Part shown: piece by piece, positions 14,407-23,382 of the stretch
Layout: each line of letters opens with the position of its first letter
Position numbering within the stretch: position 1 is the first letter of the stretch
Assembly (NCBI GenBank): GCA_002403155.1
Contig: DHHF01000001.1
Location: 124,001 to 188,000, forward strand
DNA length: 64,000 nt
Reading direction: 5' to 3'
From: Sulfurovum sp. UBA4779
GTDB lineage: Bacteria; Campylobacterota; Campylobacteria; Campylobacterales; Sulfurovaceae
Position numbers and translations under genes: made by a program
Notes under the pieces: model-generated
The model's input: the letters and a program-made list of their open reading frames with translations, nothing else
The model's database searches: none
What the model was told of the DNA's origin: nothing

Positions 14407-16494
14407 ATGTCATCGAATCTGGATTCATCGCAACTCTACTTTAACCGTGAACTTTCATGGCTTCAGTTTAACTCCCGCGTTTTAGCTCAGGCGATGGACG
14501 AAAGACTGCCTCCGCTTGAACGGCTGAAATTTCTTGCCATTTACGGGACCAACCTGGATGAATTTTATATGATCCGTGTGGCCGGGCTTAAGGCGATCTT
14601 TAAAGCCCGCATCCAAGAAACGGGTGCGGATAAACTCACCCCTGCCGAGCAGATCGAACAGATCCATGACTATCTTCATAAAGAAAAAGGGGTGTTGGAG
14701 TCTTGCTACACTTCCGTCATCTCACAGCTTCATGCCAATGGTGTCAATATCAAACGTTTTTATACCCTCAATGCCGGCGAGCAAGCGCAAATCGCAGAAA
14801 TTTTTCTCAAGGAGATCTACCCGGTCATCATCCCCATCGCGGTGGATGCAACGCATCCTTTTCCTCACCTGAACAATCTCAGCTTCGGCCTTGCAGCCAC
14901 GCTTAAAGACGAGTCGGGACACATCAAGCACGGGCTGGTCCGCATCCCAAGGATCCTGCCGCGCTTCATCCCCCTGGGGCAGACCTTTGTGCCTATCGAA
15001 AGCATCGTAAAGCATTTTATCTCTGAACTCTTTCCGGGATTTACCGCGATCGTATCCACGCCGTTTCGGGTCACGCGTAATGCCGATATCGAGATAGAAG
15101 AGGAAGAAGCCGATGACTTTTTGGAACTTCTGCAAGAGGGGCTAAGATCAAGAAACAAGGGCTCTTTGATACGCCTTGAGCTCATTGAAGGGGGAGATCG
15201 GGACCTTGTCAACTTTTTGCTCTCCCACCTCAACCTTGACGACAAGGACATTTACGCCTACAAAGACATCCCTCTCAACCTGGGGGGATTTTGGCAGATC
15301 GTAGGAGACCAGAGGCTTTCGCATCTTATGCTGCCCACGTTCAGCCCCAAGATACTGCCTCCGCTTGACAGTGAAAACATTTTTGATGCCATTGACAAAC
15401 AAGATGTCATCCTTTACCATCCGTTTGACAGTTTTGATCCCGTGGTCAAATTTATCCATCAGGCTGCCGCCGACCCGCAAACGCTTGCCATACGCATGAC
15501 GCTCTATCGCGCGGGACAAAAGTCTCCGATCGTCAAAGAGCTGATCGATGCGGTCAAAGACGGCAAGCAAGTGACGGTGCTTGTCGAACTCAAGGCACGG
15601 TTTGACGAAGAGAACAATCTCAGGTGGGCCAAGGCATTGGAAAATGCAGGCGCACATGTCGTGTACGGCATCCCCGGGCTCAAAGTACATGCCAAGATCG
15701 CACAGGTGATCAAACGCAAAGGGAAGGAGCTGAAAAACTACGTCCACCTGGCAACCGGCAACTACAATCCAAGCACTGCCAAAATCTATACCGATTTTTC
15801 TTACTTTACCGCCAAAGAGGAGTTTGGCATCGATGCGACGCGGTTTTTCCATTTTCTTACCGGCTTTTCATCTTTTATGAAACTTGATACGCTTTTGATG
15901 TCTCCTACCCAGATCAAACCCAAACTGCTTCAGCTGATCGGCGAAGAGAGCAGATACAAGCAAGAAGGGCACATCATCCTCAAAGCCAATTCGATTGTCG
16001 ATACGGATATCATCAAAGCGCTCTACCTTGCCTCGATGGAAGGGTGCAAAATCGATCTGATCATACGGGGCATTTGCTGCTTGAAGCCCGGCATCAAAGG
16101 AGTAAGCGACAATATCCGCGTTTATTCGATCATAGGAAAATATCTGGAACACCCCCGTGTCTATTTTTTCAAGCATGCCAAGGTACAATGCTATATCGCA
16201 AGTGCGGATCTGATGCCTAGAAATCTTGTAAGACGCATTGAGCTGATGACCCCCATCATGGATGAAAATCTGTCGCGAAAAATCGAACAGATCGTCAAAC
16301 TGCAGCTTGTAGACAACCAGTTGCGCTGGGAATTGCAAGAAGACGGAAACTATGTCAAAGTGCCTCTTCTGGGCAAGCCTGTTAACAATCATGAAATTTT
16401 GGAAGAGTATGTCAACAAAATTCATGACAAAACAAAAAAAGAAACCCCCGATTATGTCAACCGTTTGGCAAATCGGATACTCAAGGAGACCTGA
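14407..16494 (+). CDS. ppk: Polyphosphate kinase Ppk1
   Basis: 695 residues. It makes polyphosphate from ATP. The N-terminal PPK domain opens with LYFNRELSWLQFNSRVLAQA. The two phospholipase-D-like C-terminal halves hold the catalytic histidine region (GLKVHAKIAQV near residue 430) and the YVHLATGNYNPSTAKIYTDF block, with a second His motif in YFFKHAKVQCYIASADLM. It is followed by a carbonic-anhydrase-like gene two bases after the stop, so the two are likely one transcript. Confidence 0.95.
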   Translation: MSSNLDSSQLYFNRELSWLQFNSRVLAQAMDERLPPLERLKFLAIYGTNLDEFYMIRVAGLKAIFKARIQETGADKLTPAEQIEQIHDYLHKEKGVLESCYTSVISQLHANGVNIKRFYTLNAGEQAQIAEIFLKEIYPVIIPIAVDATHPFPHLNNLSFGLAATLKDESGHIKHGLVRIPRILPRFIPLGQTFVPIESIVKHFISELFPGFTAIVSTPFRVTRNADIEIEEEEADDFLELLQEGLRSRNKGSLIRLELIEGGDRDLVNFLLSHLNLDDKDIYAYKDIPLNLGGFWQIVGDQRLSHLMLPTFSPKILPPLDSENIFDAIDKQDVILYHPFDSFDPVVKFIHQAAADPQTLAIRMTLYRAGQKSPIVKELIDAVKDGKQVTVLVELKARFDEENNLRWAKALENAGAHVVYGIPGLKVHAKIAQVIKRKGKELKNYVHLATGNYNPSTAKIYTDFSYFTAKEEFGIDATRFFHFLTGFSSFMKLDTLLMSPTQIKPKLLQLIGEESRYKQEGHIILKANSIVDTDIIKALYLASMEGCKIDLIIRGICCLKPGIKGVSDNIRVYSIIGKYLEHPRVYFFKHAKVQCYIASADLMPRNLVRRIELMTPIMDENLSRKIEQIVKLQLVDNQLRWELQEDGNYVKVPLLGKPVNNHEILEEYVNKIHDKTKKETPDYVNRLANRILKET

Positions 16495-16496
16495 TC

Positions 16497-17027
16497 ATGC
16501 TTATATCATTTAAAGAGTGGACACCGCAGCTTAAAGAAAATGCTTGGATCGCCCCCGGCGCATCGGTCATCGGACGCGTAAAGATGGGAGAGGACAGCGC
16601 GGTATGGTTCGGGTGTGTCGTGCGCGGGGATGTGCACCATATCAAAATCGGAGACAGGAGCAACATCCAAGACCTCAGCATGATCCATGTCACCCACCAC
16701 AAAAAAGAGGATATGAGCGACGGACATCCCACCATCATCGGCAATGACGTAACGGTGGGGCATCGCGTGATGCTTCACGGCTGCACGATCGAAGACGCCT
16801 GCCTGATCGGCATGAGCGCGACGATACTTGACGGTGCGGTCATCGGTAAAGAGTCTATCGTCGGCGCGGGCGCTTTGGTGACGAAAAATAAAAAATTCCC
16901 TCCCCGCAGCCTTATCATGGGAAGCCCTGCACAAGTAGTGCGCGAACTCACGGAAGAAGAAGTCAAAGAGCTTTACGCTTCCGCATCACGCTATGTAAAG
17001 TTTAAAAACGAATACACGGGCAAATGA
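16497..17027 (+). CDS. Gamma-carbonic-anhydrase-like protein (YrdA family)
   Basis: 176 residues of left-handed beta-helix hexapeptide repeats (IKIGDRSNIQD, PTIIGNDVTVGH, AVIGKESIVGAGALV). Three candidate zinc histidines occur in the expected spacing (MIHVTHH, VTVGHRVMLHG). Family members form trimers; some hydrate CO2, many have no measured activity. The stop codon overlaps the start of the next gene (ATGA), showing translational coupling. Confidence 0.88.
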   Translation: MLISFKEWTPQLKENAWIAPGASVIGRVKMGEDSAVWFGCVVRGDVHHIKIGDRSNIQDLSMIHVTHHKKEDMSDGHPTIIGNDVTVGHRVMLHGCTIEDACLIGMSATILDGAVIGKESIVGAGALVTKNKKFPPRSLIMGSPAQVVRELTEEEVKELYASASRYVKFKNEYTGK

Positions 17028-17677
17028 AACAAACGCTTTTCAAGACGCTCAGTGATCTTTTCTCAAAAGAGATAGTGCTGTTTGTATGCATCGCGGCACT
17101 GGGGGCGTTGATCCTTGCCGCTGTGCCGATATGGATCTTTTGGGAAGAATGGCTGGGGTTTGTCACCTCTTACTTGCAATGGATACCCTGGGAATGGCTT
17201 CAAACCACGGGCGCATCGATAGGAGCGCTGGGTTTGGGGTATATGGTCTTTATCGTTTTGATCAATGTGTTTACGTCCCTTTTTAGCGAAACCCTTTTGA
17301 TCAGAGTGGCAAAAAAACATTATCCGGACGTCTCTGCCACAGGGGAGGCAAGCATCGCCGCTTTGATCGCGGTCAACCTAAAGGCTAGTGTCATTTTTTT
17401 GGCTCTTTTTGTCCTTTGCATTCCCGTGCTTTTTATCCCCGTGCTGGGCCAGCTTGTCATGCTCTACCTTTGGTCTGTCCTTATCAAAGAACCGACGGTG
17501 TATGAAGTGGGGTCTTTGTTTGTGCACGACACTCAACTACGCAAAGAAAAAAATAAAAAAGCAGCGACGATCGCCCTCATCGCTTCGCTTTTTAATTATA
17601 TCCCGCTGCTCAATATCTTCGCGCCGATTTTTGCGCAAATACTGTTTTTGCATTACATCCTAAGGACGGATAGCTGA
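17024..17677 (+). CDS. EI24/CysZ-type membrane protein
   Basis: 217 residues with about five hydrophobic segments (for example LGALILAAVPIWIFW, MVFIVLINVF, VIFLALFVLCIPVLFIPVLG). The pattern SLFSETLLIRVAKKHYP and the terminal NYIPLLNIFAPIFAQ match the EI24 domain family, which includes the sulfate transporter CysZ; substrate is unknown here. The start overlaps the upstream gene by 4 bp. Its last 18 bp overlap the convergent exonuclease gene. Confidence 0.75.
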   Translation: MKQTLFKTLSDLFSKEIVLFVCIAALGALILAAVPIWIFWEEWLGFVTSYLQWIPWEWLQTTGASIGALGLGYMVFIVLINVFTSLFSETLLIRVAKKHYPDVSATGEASIAALIAVNLKASVIFLALFVLCIPVLFIPVLGQLVMLYLWSVLIKEPTVYEVGSLFVHDTQLRKEKNKKAATIALIASLFNYIPLLNIFAPIFAQILFLHYILRTDS

Positions 17678-18463
17678 GGACTCTTTTTTTGCTGTTCGGC
17701 TTTTTTTGCTTGAAGTGGCAAATTGGAGCAGATCATCGGCACTCTTGACGTATTTGGGCAAGGTTTGAAAGCTTTTTTCCATCACTTTGGCTGCGCTCAG
17801 CGCATCGCTGTACGCGCGATGATGCCTGGCCGTCTCTATCTGCAGCGATTCGATCAGATAGGCCAACCCGTAGCGCTCGCTCTCAAACGTCCGCTTTGCC
17901 AAATCAATCGTGCAAAGCTTAAGATTGCCGATCGTCCCCAATCCGAACCTTTCAAAAGAGGCATTGAGAAAATTAAAATCAAATTCGGCATTATGCGCGA
18001 CAAAGATAGCATCTTCCATAAAAATACGCAATTTTGAAAGGGCCTCTTTTCTGCTTGGCGCACCGATCAGATCGGCCGGTTCGATACCGGTGATTTTGGT
18101 GATATATTCGGGCAAAAAAGCACACTCCACAAATGTTTCCATGCTCTCAATGATTTTGCCTTCTTGTATCATCACGGCACCGATCTCTATCACCTGCGAC
18201 GTTCCGGGCTTGCTTCCGTTGGTTTCTATATCCACTACACAATATCGCTGTGCTTCGTAAGGCGTAAAATAGGACTGAAGGAGATACTCTCCCTCCTGCG
18301 ATTGCACGATAGGATATCCCGAAGCCTGCAGCAAAATAAAAATCGTATCGCTGTCTTCGAGCAGCGTCGTATGCTTCATGACGATTTGGCTGTACTGTCT
18401 TGCAGAAAGTTTGCCCTTATGTTTTCGAAAGGCGCCGGTCAGCTCGCTAAATACATTTCGCAT
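17660..18463 (-). CDS. DnaQ-type 3'-5' exonuclease
   Basis: 267 residues from the ATG at 18463, which overlaps the trpF end; the longer frame would run 100 bp into trpF. An N-terminal segment of about 85 residues precedes the exonuclease domain. Exo I is VVDIETNG, Exo II HNAEFDFNFL, and Exo III HHRAYSDALSA, so all four acidic residues and the histidine are present. It may be the proofreading epsilon subunit of DNA polymerase III or a stand-alone exonuclease. It is probably co-transcribed with trpF. Confidence 0.85.
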   Translation of the reverse strand: MRNVFSELTGAFRKHKGKLSARQYSQIVMKHTTLLEDSDTIFILLQASGYPIVQSQEGEYLLQSYFTPYEAQRYCVVDIETNGSKPGTSQVIEIGAVMIQEGKIIESMETFVECAFLPEYITKITGIEPADLIGAPSRKEALSKLRIFMEDAIFVAHNAEFDFNFLNASFERFGLGTIGNLKLCTIDLAKRTFESERYGLAYLIESLQIETARHHRAYSDALSAAKVMEKSFQTLPKYVKSADDLLQFATSSKKSRTAKKESSAIRP

Positions 18464-19040
18464 TGGCGATAAACCTTGCCACTTTGTTAAAATCTTTTTT
18501 GCCTTTGGCCGCTTCCACACCGGAGCTGACATCAACGCCGTAAAACCCGAATCCTTTGGCTTCTTCAAGATTTTCAGGGGTAAGCCCGCCCGCCAAAATC
18601 ATCTTGGAGCAGTCCAGGTTTTGAAACCATGAAAGGTCAAGTCGGCTTCCCGTTCCTCCGAAAGCATCGCTATAGACATCTACAAGGCGGTATCTGTTTG
18701 GATATCTGTCCAGATCCTCTTTGCATTTTGCCCTGATGACGGGGAGGGTTTTAAGATCGATCGCATCGAGCAGCGCTTCGCCGGCATCAAAATGAACCTG
18801 CGCCAACGAAATACCCGCCTCTTTGCTTACGGCATTGATCGTTTCGGCTGTTTCATCCACAAAGAGCCCCACTCTTTCCACAAAAGGAGGAAGTTCGTCT
18901 ATGATCCGTTTTGCCTGCAGAGGGGCGATATAGCGGGGAGATTTTTCATAAAATACAAATCCGAGCGCATCTGCGCCGCACTCGATGGCATAAAGCGCGT
19001 CTTCAAGGTTGGTGATTCCGCATATTTTAACTCTGGCCAT
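18447..19040 (-). CDS. trpF: Phosphoribosylanthranilate isomerase TrpF
   Basis: 197 residues, a TIM barrel. It catalyses the Amadori rearrangement in tryptophan synthesis. The N-terminal VKICGITNLEDA contains the catalytic cysteine; ALGFVFYEKSPRYI and LAGGLTPENL with GVDVSSGVE form the phosphate site. It lies 14 bp after rpe and overlaps the exonuclease gene by 17 bp. No other trp gene is in the window, which is common for trpF. Confidence 0.95.
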   Translation of the reverse strand: MARVKICGITNLEDALYAIECGADALGFVFYEKSPRYIAPLQAKRIIDELPPFVERVGLFVDETAETINAVSKEAGISLAQVHFDAGEALLDAIDLKTLPVIRAKCKEDLDRYPNRYRLVDVYSDAFGGTGSRLDLSWFQNLDCSKMILAGGLTPENLEEAKGFGFYGVDVSSGVEAAKGKKDFNKVARFIANAKCI

Positions 19041-19054
19041 ACATTTTGTCCCTG

Positions 19055-19696
19055 TTATCTCAAAGAAGCGATCGCCTCTTTGATCCCTTCGGGGTGCCCG
19101 TACACAAACGACCCTGCCACGACGATATCCGCGCCGGCCTCTTTAAGAAGCTTGGCATTCTCATCATTGACGCCTCCGTCTACCTCTATAAGGCATTGCG
19201 GATTTTTTTGCAGTATCATTTTTTTAAGACGTTTGATTTTTTCAAGGACGGAAGGGATAAATTTCTGCCCGCCAAATCCGGGATTGACGCTCATAAGCAA
19301 AACCATGTCTATCTCTTCAAGCAAAAACTCTATCGCTTCGGCAGGCGTATGGGGATTGAGTACGATCGCAGGGCGTATGCCCAAAGCGCGGATTTTTTGG
19401 ATAAGGCGGTGAGGATGTTTTTCTTCTTCGATGTGAAAAGAGATAAATTCAGGCTCCAACGGCGCAAACAGATCGACAAAAAAACTGTTGTTCTGCACCA
19501 TCAGGTGGATATCCAAAGGTTTGGAGGCGGCTCTTGCAACGGCATCTACGACTACCGGGCCTATCGTGAGGTTCGGCACAAAATGTCCATCCATCACATC
19601 GACATGCACAAAATCGCAACCGCCCTTGCAAATGGCTTCCACATCCCTTGCCAAATATCCGAAATCAGCAGAAAGTATACTTGGAGCAACCAGCAT
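19055..19696 (-). CDS. rpe: Ribulose-phosphate 3-epimerase
   Basis: 213 residues, a TIM barrel. It interconverts ribulose 5-phosphate and xylulose 5-phosphate in the pentose-phosphate cycle. Motifs: APSILSADFGYL at the N-terminus, FVHVDVMDGHFVPNLTIGP with metal-binding His and Asp, MSVNPGFGGQKF, and IEVDGGVN with the catalytic Asp. It heads the rpe-trpF-exonuclease cluster. Confidence 0.96.
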   Translation of the reverse strand: MLVAPSILSADFGYLARDVEAICKGGCDFVHVDVMDGHFVPNLTIGPVVVDAVARAASKPLDIHLMVQNNSFFVDLFAPLEPEFISFHIEEEKHPHRLIQKIRALGIRPAIVLNPHTPAEAIEFLLEEIDMVLLMSVNPGFGGQKFIPSVLEKIKRLKKMILQKNPQCLIEVDGGVNDENAKLLKEAGADIVVAGSFVYGHPEGIKEAIASLR

Positions 19697-19816
19697 TCAA
19701 AATCCTATCGTATTAAATTGATGTGATTATAGCATATGTTCGCTCGTTTTATTTTAAAACAAAAATTCCATGCGCATTCAACCAGCCCTTTAAGCAAGCT
19801 TTATGCTATTTTTATC

Positions 19817-19822
19817 TATAAT
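19817..19822 (+). promoter_or_regulatory. -10 box of rpmB
   Basis: TATAAT preceded by TTTTTATC, about 65 bp upstream of the L28 start. No matching -35 is seen, as usual for this phylum. Confidence 0.5.
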
Positions 19823-19886
19823 CGCACAAATTTTTGAGATTTCATGGCTGAGCGTATGGAGTCTACATTACATAGAAGGTATTATC

Positions 19887-20096
19887 ATGTCAAGAAAATG
19901 TTCAGTTACAGGCAAAGGCCCGCTTACGGCAAATAACGTTTCTCATGCAAACAACAAAACAAAAAGAAGACAGCTTCCAAACATCAGAAGCGTCAAAGTT
20001 ACACTCGAAGACGGAACAGTACAACGCATCAAAGTTGCTGCTTCTACACTAAGAACGATGAAAAAACAAGCTGCTTTGGCAGCTGCAGCCAACTAA
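19887..20096 (+). CDS. rpmB: 50S ribosomal protein L28
   Basis: 69 residues. The start MSRKCSVTGKGPLTANNVSH is the conserved L28 beginning with the cysteine of the zinc-free/zinc-type site, and the remainder is basic and ends in an Ala run. The ATG at 19887 follows GAAGG; the frame extends upstream but that part is untranslated leader. Monocistronic, followed by a terminator. Confidence 0.95.
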   Translation: MSRKCSVTGKGPLTANNVSHANNKTKRRQLPNIRSVKVTLEDGTVQRIKVAASTLRTMKKQAALAAAAN

Positions 20097-20117
20097 CTAT
20101 CCTTTTTGGATATACCG

Positions 20118-20142
20118 TTTTAAGCCTGAGTAAGGCTTAAAA
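20118..20142 (+). terminator. Terminator downstream of rpmB
   Basis: A perfect 9-bp stem TTTTAAGCC/GGCTTAAAA with a 7-nt loop lies 22 bp after the rpmB stop. The A/T-rich arms make it work in either direction. Confidence 0.6.
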
Positions 20143-20303
20143 TGCCTCTTTACTCAAATCCATCCCTAAACCCCATACAACACTCAACCAAAACATTCTT
20201 TTTCTCTAACCTTTTTTTAGGCTTTGGACTGCACTTACTGCTGCTTATGGTGCATATACCAAAACTTTTGCCGATAAAACAAACGAAAATGCCGGCGAGA
20301 TAA
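20142..20303 (+). CDS. Small membrane ORF of unknown function
   Basis: 53 codons from an ATG at the foot of the rpmB terminator. The product has one hydrophobic segment (FFFSNLFLGFGLHLLLLMVH) and a basic tail. It has no good ribosome site. The N-terminal shape recalls TonB-like proteins, so it could be a truncated remnant of a longer gene; I do not recognise it. The rest of the 319-bp gap between rpmB and argJ shows nothing else definite. Confidence 0.25.
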   Translation: MPLYSNPSLNPIQHSTKTFFFSNLFLGFGLHLLLLMVHIPKLLPIKQTKMPAR

Positions 20304-20415
20304 AAAAATTCTGCACAATCAAGAAAAACCAGAAGAATTGAAGTATGAATAATGTACTGTTTTACAAATCATTTTCTATGAGTATTCTTAACCAACAAAA
20401 CAAAGGAGCGTCATC

Positions 20416-21627
20416 ATGTTTAAACTTTTTCCCGTAAAAGGCGGCCTTGAAAACGTGCAAGGTTTTTTTTGCGGTGCCACCAATGTAGGGATGCGTACCA
20501 AACCCTCCGGTACAAACGAAGTCGAAATCGCCGGCGATGTTGCTTTTATCCGAAGCGCCACCCCCTGTGATATTGCCGCTGTGTTCACTACCAACGTTTT
20601 CAGGGCAGCACCGCTTAGACATTTCCAAAAATATCCTAAAGATTTTCAAACCGATTTTGTACTGATCAACGCAAAAAATGCCAATGCCATGACCGGAGAA
20701 AAAGGCATTGAAGACATAGACACCCTCTTCGCTTCGCTTGCCAAAAAAATCAATGTTCTCAATCCTGTGATGAGTTCTACGGGTGTGATCGGATACCGAT
20801 TGCCGATTGATAAAATCACCTCAGCGTTTGAAACACTCGATTTTAACGCCAAAAACTCCGATCAGACCGCAAAAGCCATCATGACAACGGACAGTTTTAA
20901 AAAAGAGCTTGCCTACAAAGTAGAACTTGAAGACGGCGGGTCGTTTCATATCGCAGCCATTTGCAAGGGTGCGGGCATGATCAACCCTGCGATGGCAACC
21001 ATGCTTTGTTTTATCATTACGGATGCGGATATTCCCAAATCAGACATGGCCGAGCTGCTGCAAGCTTCGACGGAAGACTCCTTTAACCGCATCTCTGTTG
21101 ACGGCGATACCTCAACGAATGATACTGTGATGCTGCTTGCCAACAAACAAAGCGGACACTATCACAAAGAGGCTTTTGAAGAAGCATTGAGAAAAATCAT
21201 GTTCGAACTGGCGATGCTTATCCTCAAAGACGGCGAAGGCGCAAATAAACTGGTGGCATTTGAAGTCACAGGAGCCAAAAACCAAGAAGAAGCCAAAAAA
21301 GCTTCCAGAGCACTCAGCAACTCCTTGCTTGTCAAAACGGCGCTTTTCGGAGAAGACCCCAACTGGGGCCGTATCGCTTCTACGATAGGGGCAAGCGGAG
21401 TTGTATGCGATGAGCGTACGCTTACCATTCACTATGACGATCTTTTGATCTATTCTGACGAACATAGAGAATTGGACAAAGAGCGCGAAGAGAAAGCGTA
21501 TAAGATCATGAAACAAGAAAGCTTTAAAATCAGCTGCGATTTGGGACAGGGCGAAGGATCTTATACCTCTTACGGCTGCGATTTGAGCTATGAGTATGTA
21601 AAAATCAATGCGGAGTACAGAACATAA
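20416..21627 (+). CDS. argJ: Bifunctional ornithine acetyltransferase/N-acetylglutamate synthase ArgJ
   Basis: 403 residues. ArgJ recycles the acetyl group in arginine synthesis. The autoprocessing site is in KGAGMINPAMATML (near residues 178-191), where the Thr of ATML becomes the nucleophile of the beta chain. Other family blocks are NAKNANAMTGE, SVDGDTSTNDTV, and GEDPNWGRIASTIG. Ends in the usual Y-T-S-Y-G-C-D region. An A-rich AAAGGAG ribosome site lies upstream. Not clustered with other arg genes. Confidence 0.95.
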   Translation: MFKLFPVKGGLENVQGFFCGATNVGMRTKPSGTNEVEIAGDVAFIRSATPCDIAAVFTTNVFRAAPLRHFQKYPKDFQTDFVLINAKNANAMTGEKGIEDIDTLFASLAKKINVLNPVMSSTGVIGYRLPIDKITSAFETLDFNAKNSDQTAKAIMTTDSFKKELAYKVELEDGGSFHIAAICKGAGMINPAMATMLCFIITDADIPKSDMAELLQASTEDSFNRISVDGDTSTNDTVMLLANKQSGHYHKEAFEEALRKIMFELAMLILKDGEGANKLVAFEVTGAKNQEEAKKASRALSNSLLVKTALFGEDPNWGRIASTIGASGVVCDERTLTIHYDDLLIYSDEHRELDKEREEKAYKIMKQESFKISCDLGQGEGSYTSYGCDLSYEYVKINAEYRT

Positions 21628-21701
21628 GAGATTTTCTCAAGATTAATACGATTCTAACTGCAAAAAAGATAAAATGATATAAATGATTATTAGGAGTGCC
21701 T

Positions 21702-21926
21702 ATGCTACACGAATACAGAGATGAGATCAGCCATTTAAAACAAGAAAATGCGCATTTTGCCAAAATTTTTGAAAAGCATAACGAATTGGACCAAAAAGCA
21801 AAAGATGCAGACGAAGGACGTCTTTCATTAAGCGATATGGAGCTTGAAACGATTAAAAAAGAAAAACTTAGACTCAAAGATGAAGCCTACAAAATGATTT
21901 TGGAGTATAAACAATCTCAAGCCTAA
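21702..21926 (+). CDS. YdcH/DUF465 family small coiled-coil protein
   Basis: 74 residues, two helices. The block FAKIFEKHNELDQKAKDAD followed by ETIKKEKLRLKDEAYKMI is typical of DUF465 (YdcH), a common small protein of unknown function. The ATG at 21702 is chosen because AGGAG ends 6 nt upstream; a GTG at 21696 is too close. It is followed by a clear terminator. Confidence 0.8.
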   Translation: MLHEYRDEISHLKQENAHFAKIFEKHNELDQKAKDADEGRLSLSDMELETIKKEKLRLKDEAYKMILEYKQSQA

Positions 21927-21931
21927 ATCGT

Positions 21932-21948
21932 GTGAGCCTTCGGCTCAC
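21932..21948 (+). terminator. Terminator after the DUF465 gene
   Basis: Perfect 7-bp stem GTGAGCC-TTC-GGCTCAC followed by CTGTTTTT. Confidence 0.8.
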
Positions 21949-21995
21949 CTGTTTTTACTCCTCTTAGTTCGTTCTTTTATTATCCCTACAGCATA

Positions 21996-23375
21996 ATGGA
22001 CATACACATCAACATGAAAACATTCGATACCATCAAAAAGATCCCCAAATCCCTTTTAGACACGCTGGCCTCTCTTGGTTTTACGCATATGACACCCATA
22101 CAGCAAGACGCTATCGCTCCCATCCTGGACGGTAAAGATATTTTAGCTCAGTCCAAGACGGGTTCAGGTAAAACTTTAGCGTTCGGACTGCCAAGTATCC
22201 TGCGCATAGAGATTGAGAAAAACAAACCGCAAATACTTATTGTTGCGCCTACGAGAGAACTCTCAGACCAGATCGCCGCAGTGCTTCGAAAACTTGCAGC
22301 CTACAAAGCCAATCTTAAAATTATCACACTTTACGGAGGCGTGCCGCTTCGCGCACAAGCCGAGTCCCTTGCCAAAGGCGCGCATATCATTATCGGTACG
22401 CCGGGACGCTTGCTGGATCATCTCGGCAAAAAAACACTTGCACTTGAGAGCATCCAAACGCTTGTGCTTGATGAGGCCGACCGTATGCTGGATATGGGAT
22501 TTTATGATGATATTATCAAGATCAACGCCCATCTCCCCCCTTCCAAACAAACGCTTCTTTTCTCGGCAACTTTTCCGCAGAAAATAGAAAAATTGGCCAA
22601 AACTCTCCTCAAGGAGCCTCTTACCCTCAAGGTAGATACGCTCCAGGAAAGTGCCAAAATAGATGAAATAGTTTATGAGACTTCTGATAAATTTAAAACC
22701 CTCACAACTCTCATACGCTCTTACAAACCGGAATCTCTGCTTATTTTTTGCAATACAAAAGCACAAGCCATATCTCTTACTGATGCATTGCATCATCAAG
22801 GGCATTCTGCCATCGACATACACGGGGATCTGGAACAAAAAGAACGTAACGAATCTGTCATTGTTTTTTCCAATGGTTCCAAACGCATTCTTGTTGCTAC
22901 CGATGTTGCCTCAAGAGGCCTGGATATTAAAGGCATCGAACTTATTATCAATTATGACTTGCCTTTTGACAAAGAAGTCTATACCCATCGTATCGGGCGC
23001 ACCGGGCGCGCCGATGCAACCGGAACGGCTATTTCTCTCTATACACCCAAAGAGAGCGCCAAATGCGCCTACATTACCTCTTTGGCCCGCACAGCGGATA
23101 TCAAAGAGTTGCACGTCGATACAACATTTAAAATGACATCTGAGTATGATACGCTTTGTATCAACGGCGGCAAAAAAAACAAACTTCGCGCCGCTGACAT
23201 ACTGGGCACATTGTGTAAAGAGATAGGCATTGAGCCTGCGATGATAGGAAAGATAAATATCACGGACACAAAGTCTTACATTGCGCTGCATCATTTGATC
23301 ACAGACAAAGTTTTAAAAGCGCTCAAAGAGACAAAAATCAAGAAAAAGAAATATACTGCTTGGATCGTAAGATAG
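21996..23375 (+). CDS. dbpA: DEAD-box RNA helicase DbpA
   Basis: 459 residues. Motif I is SKTGSGKTLAFG, motif Ia PTRELSDQ, motif II DEADRMLDMG, motif III SAT, and motif VI HRIGRTGRADATG. The last 75 residues form a DbpA-type RNA-binding domain (INGGKKNKLRAADILGTL), which in E. coli binds hairpin 92 of 23S rRNA; a role in large-subunit assembly is therefore likely. The first ATG at 21996 has no strong ribosome site; M7 at 22014 is an alternative start. Confidence 0.92.
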   Translation: MDIHINMKTFDTIKKIPKSLLDTLASLGFTHMTPIQQDAIAPILDGKDILAQSKTGSGKTLAFGLPSILRIEIEKNKPQILIVAPTRELSDQIAAVLRKLAAYKANLKIITLYGGVPLRAQAESLAKGAHIIIGTPGRLLDHLGKKTLALESIQTLVLDEADRMLDMGFYDDIIKINAHLPPSKQTLLFSATFPQKIEKLAKTLLKEPLTLKVDTLQESAKIDEIVYETSDKFKTLTTLIRSYKPESLLIFCNTKAQAISLTDALHHQGHSAIDIHGDLEQKERNESVIVFSNGSKRILVATDVASRGLDIKGIELIINYDLPFDKEVYTHRIGRTGRADATGTAISLYTPKESAKCAYITSLARTADIKELHVDTTFKMTSEYDTLCINGGKKNKLRAADILGTLCKEIGIEPAMIGKINITDTKSYIALHHLITDKVLKALKETKIKKKKYTAWIVR

Positions 23376-23382
23376 TTTTATA

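Noticed and set aside
18464..18568. N-terminal extension of the exonuclease into trpF
   Set aside because: It would overlap trpF by over 100 bp, and the ATG at 18463 fits the common short-overlap arrangement.
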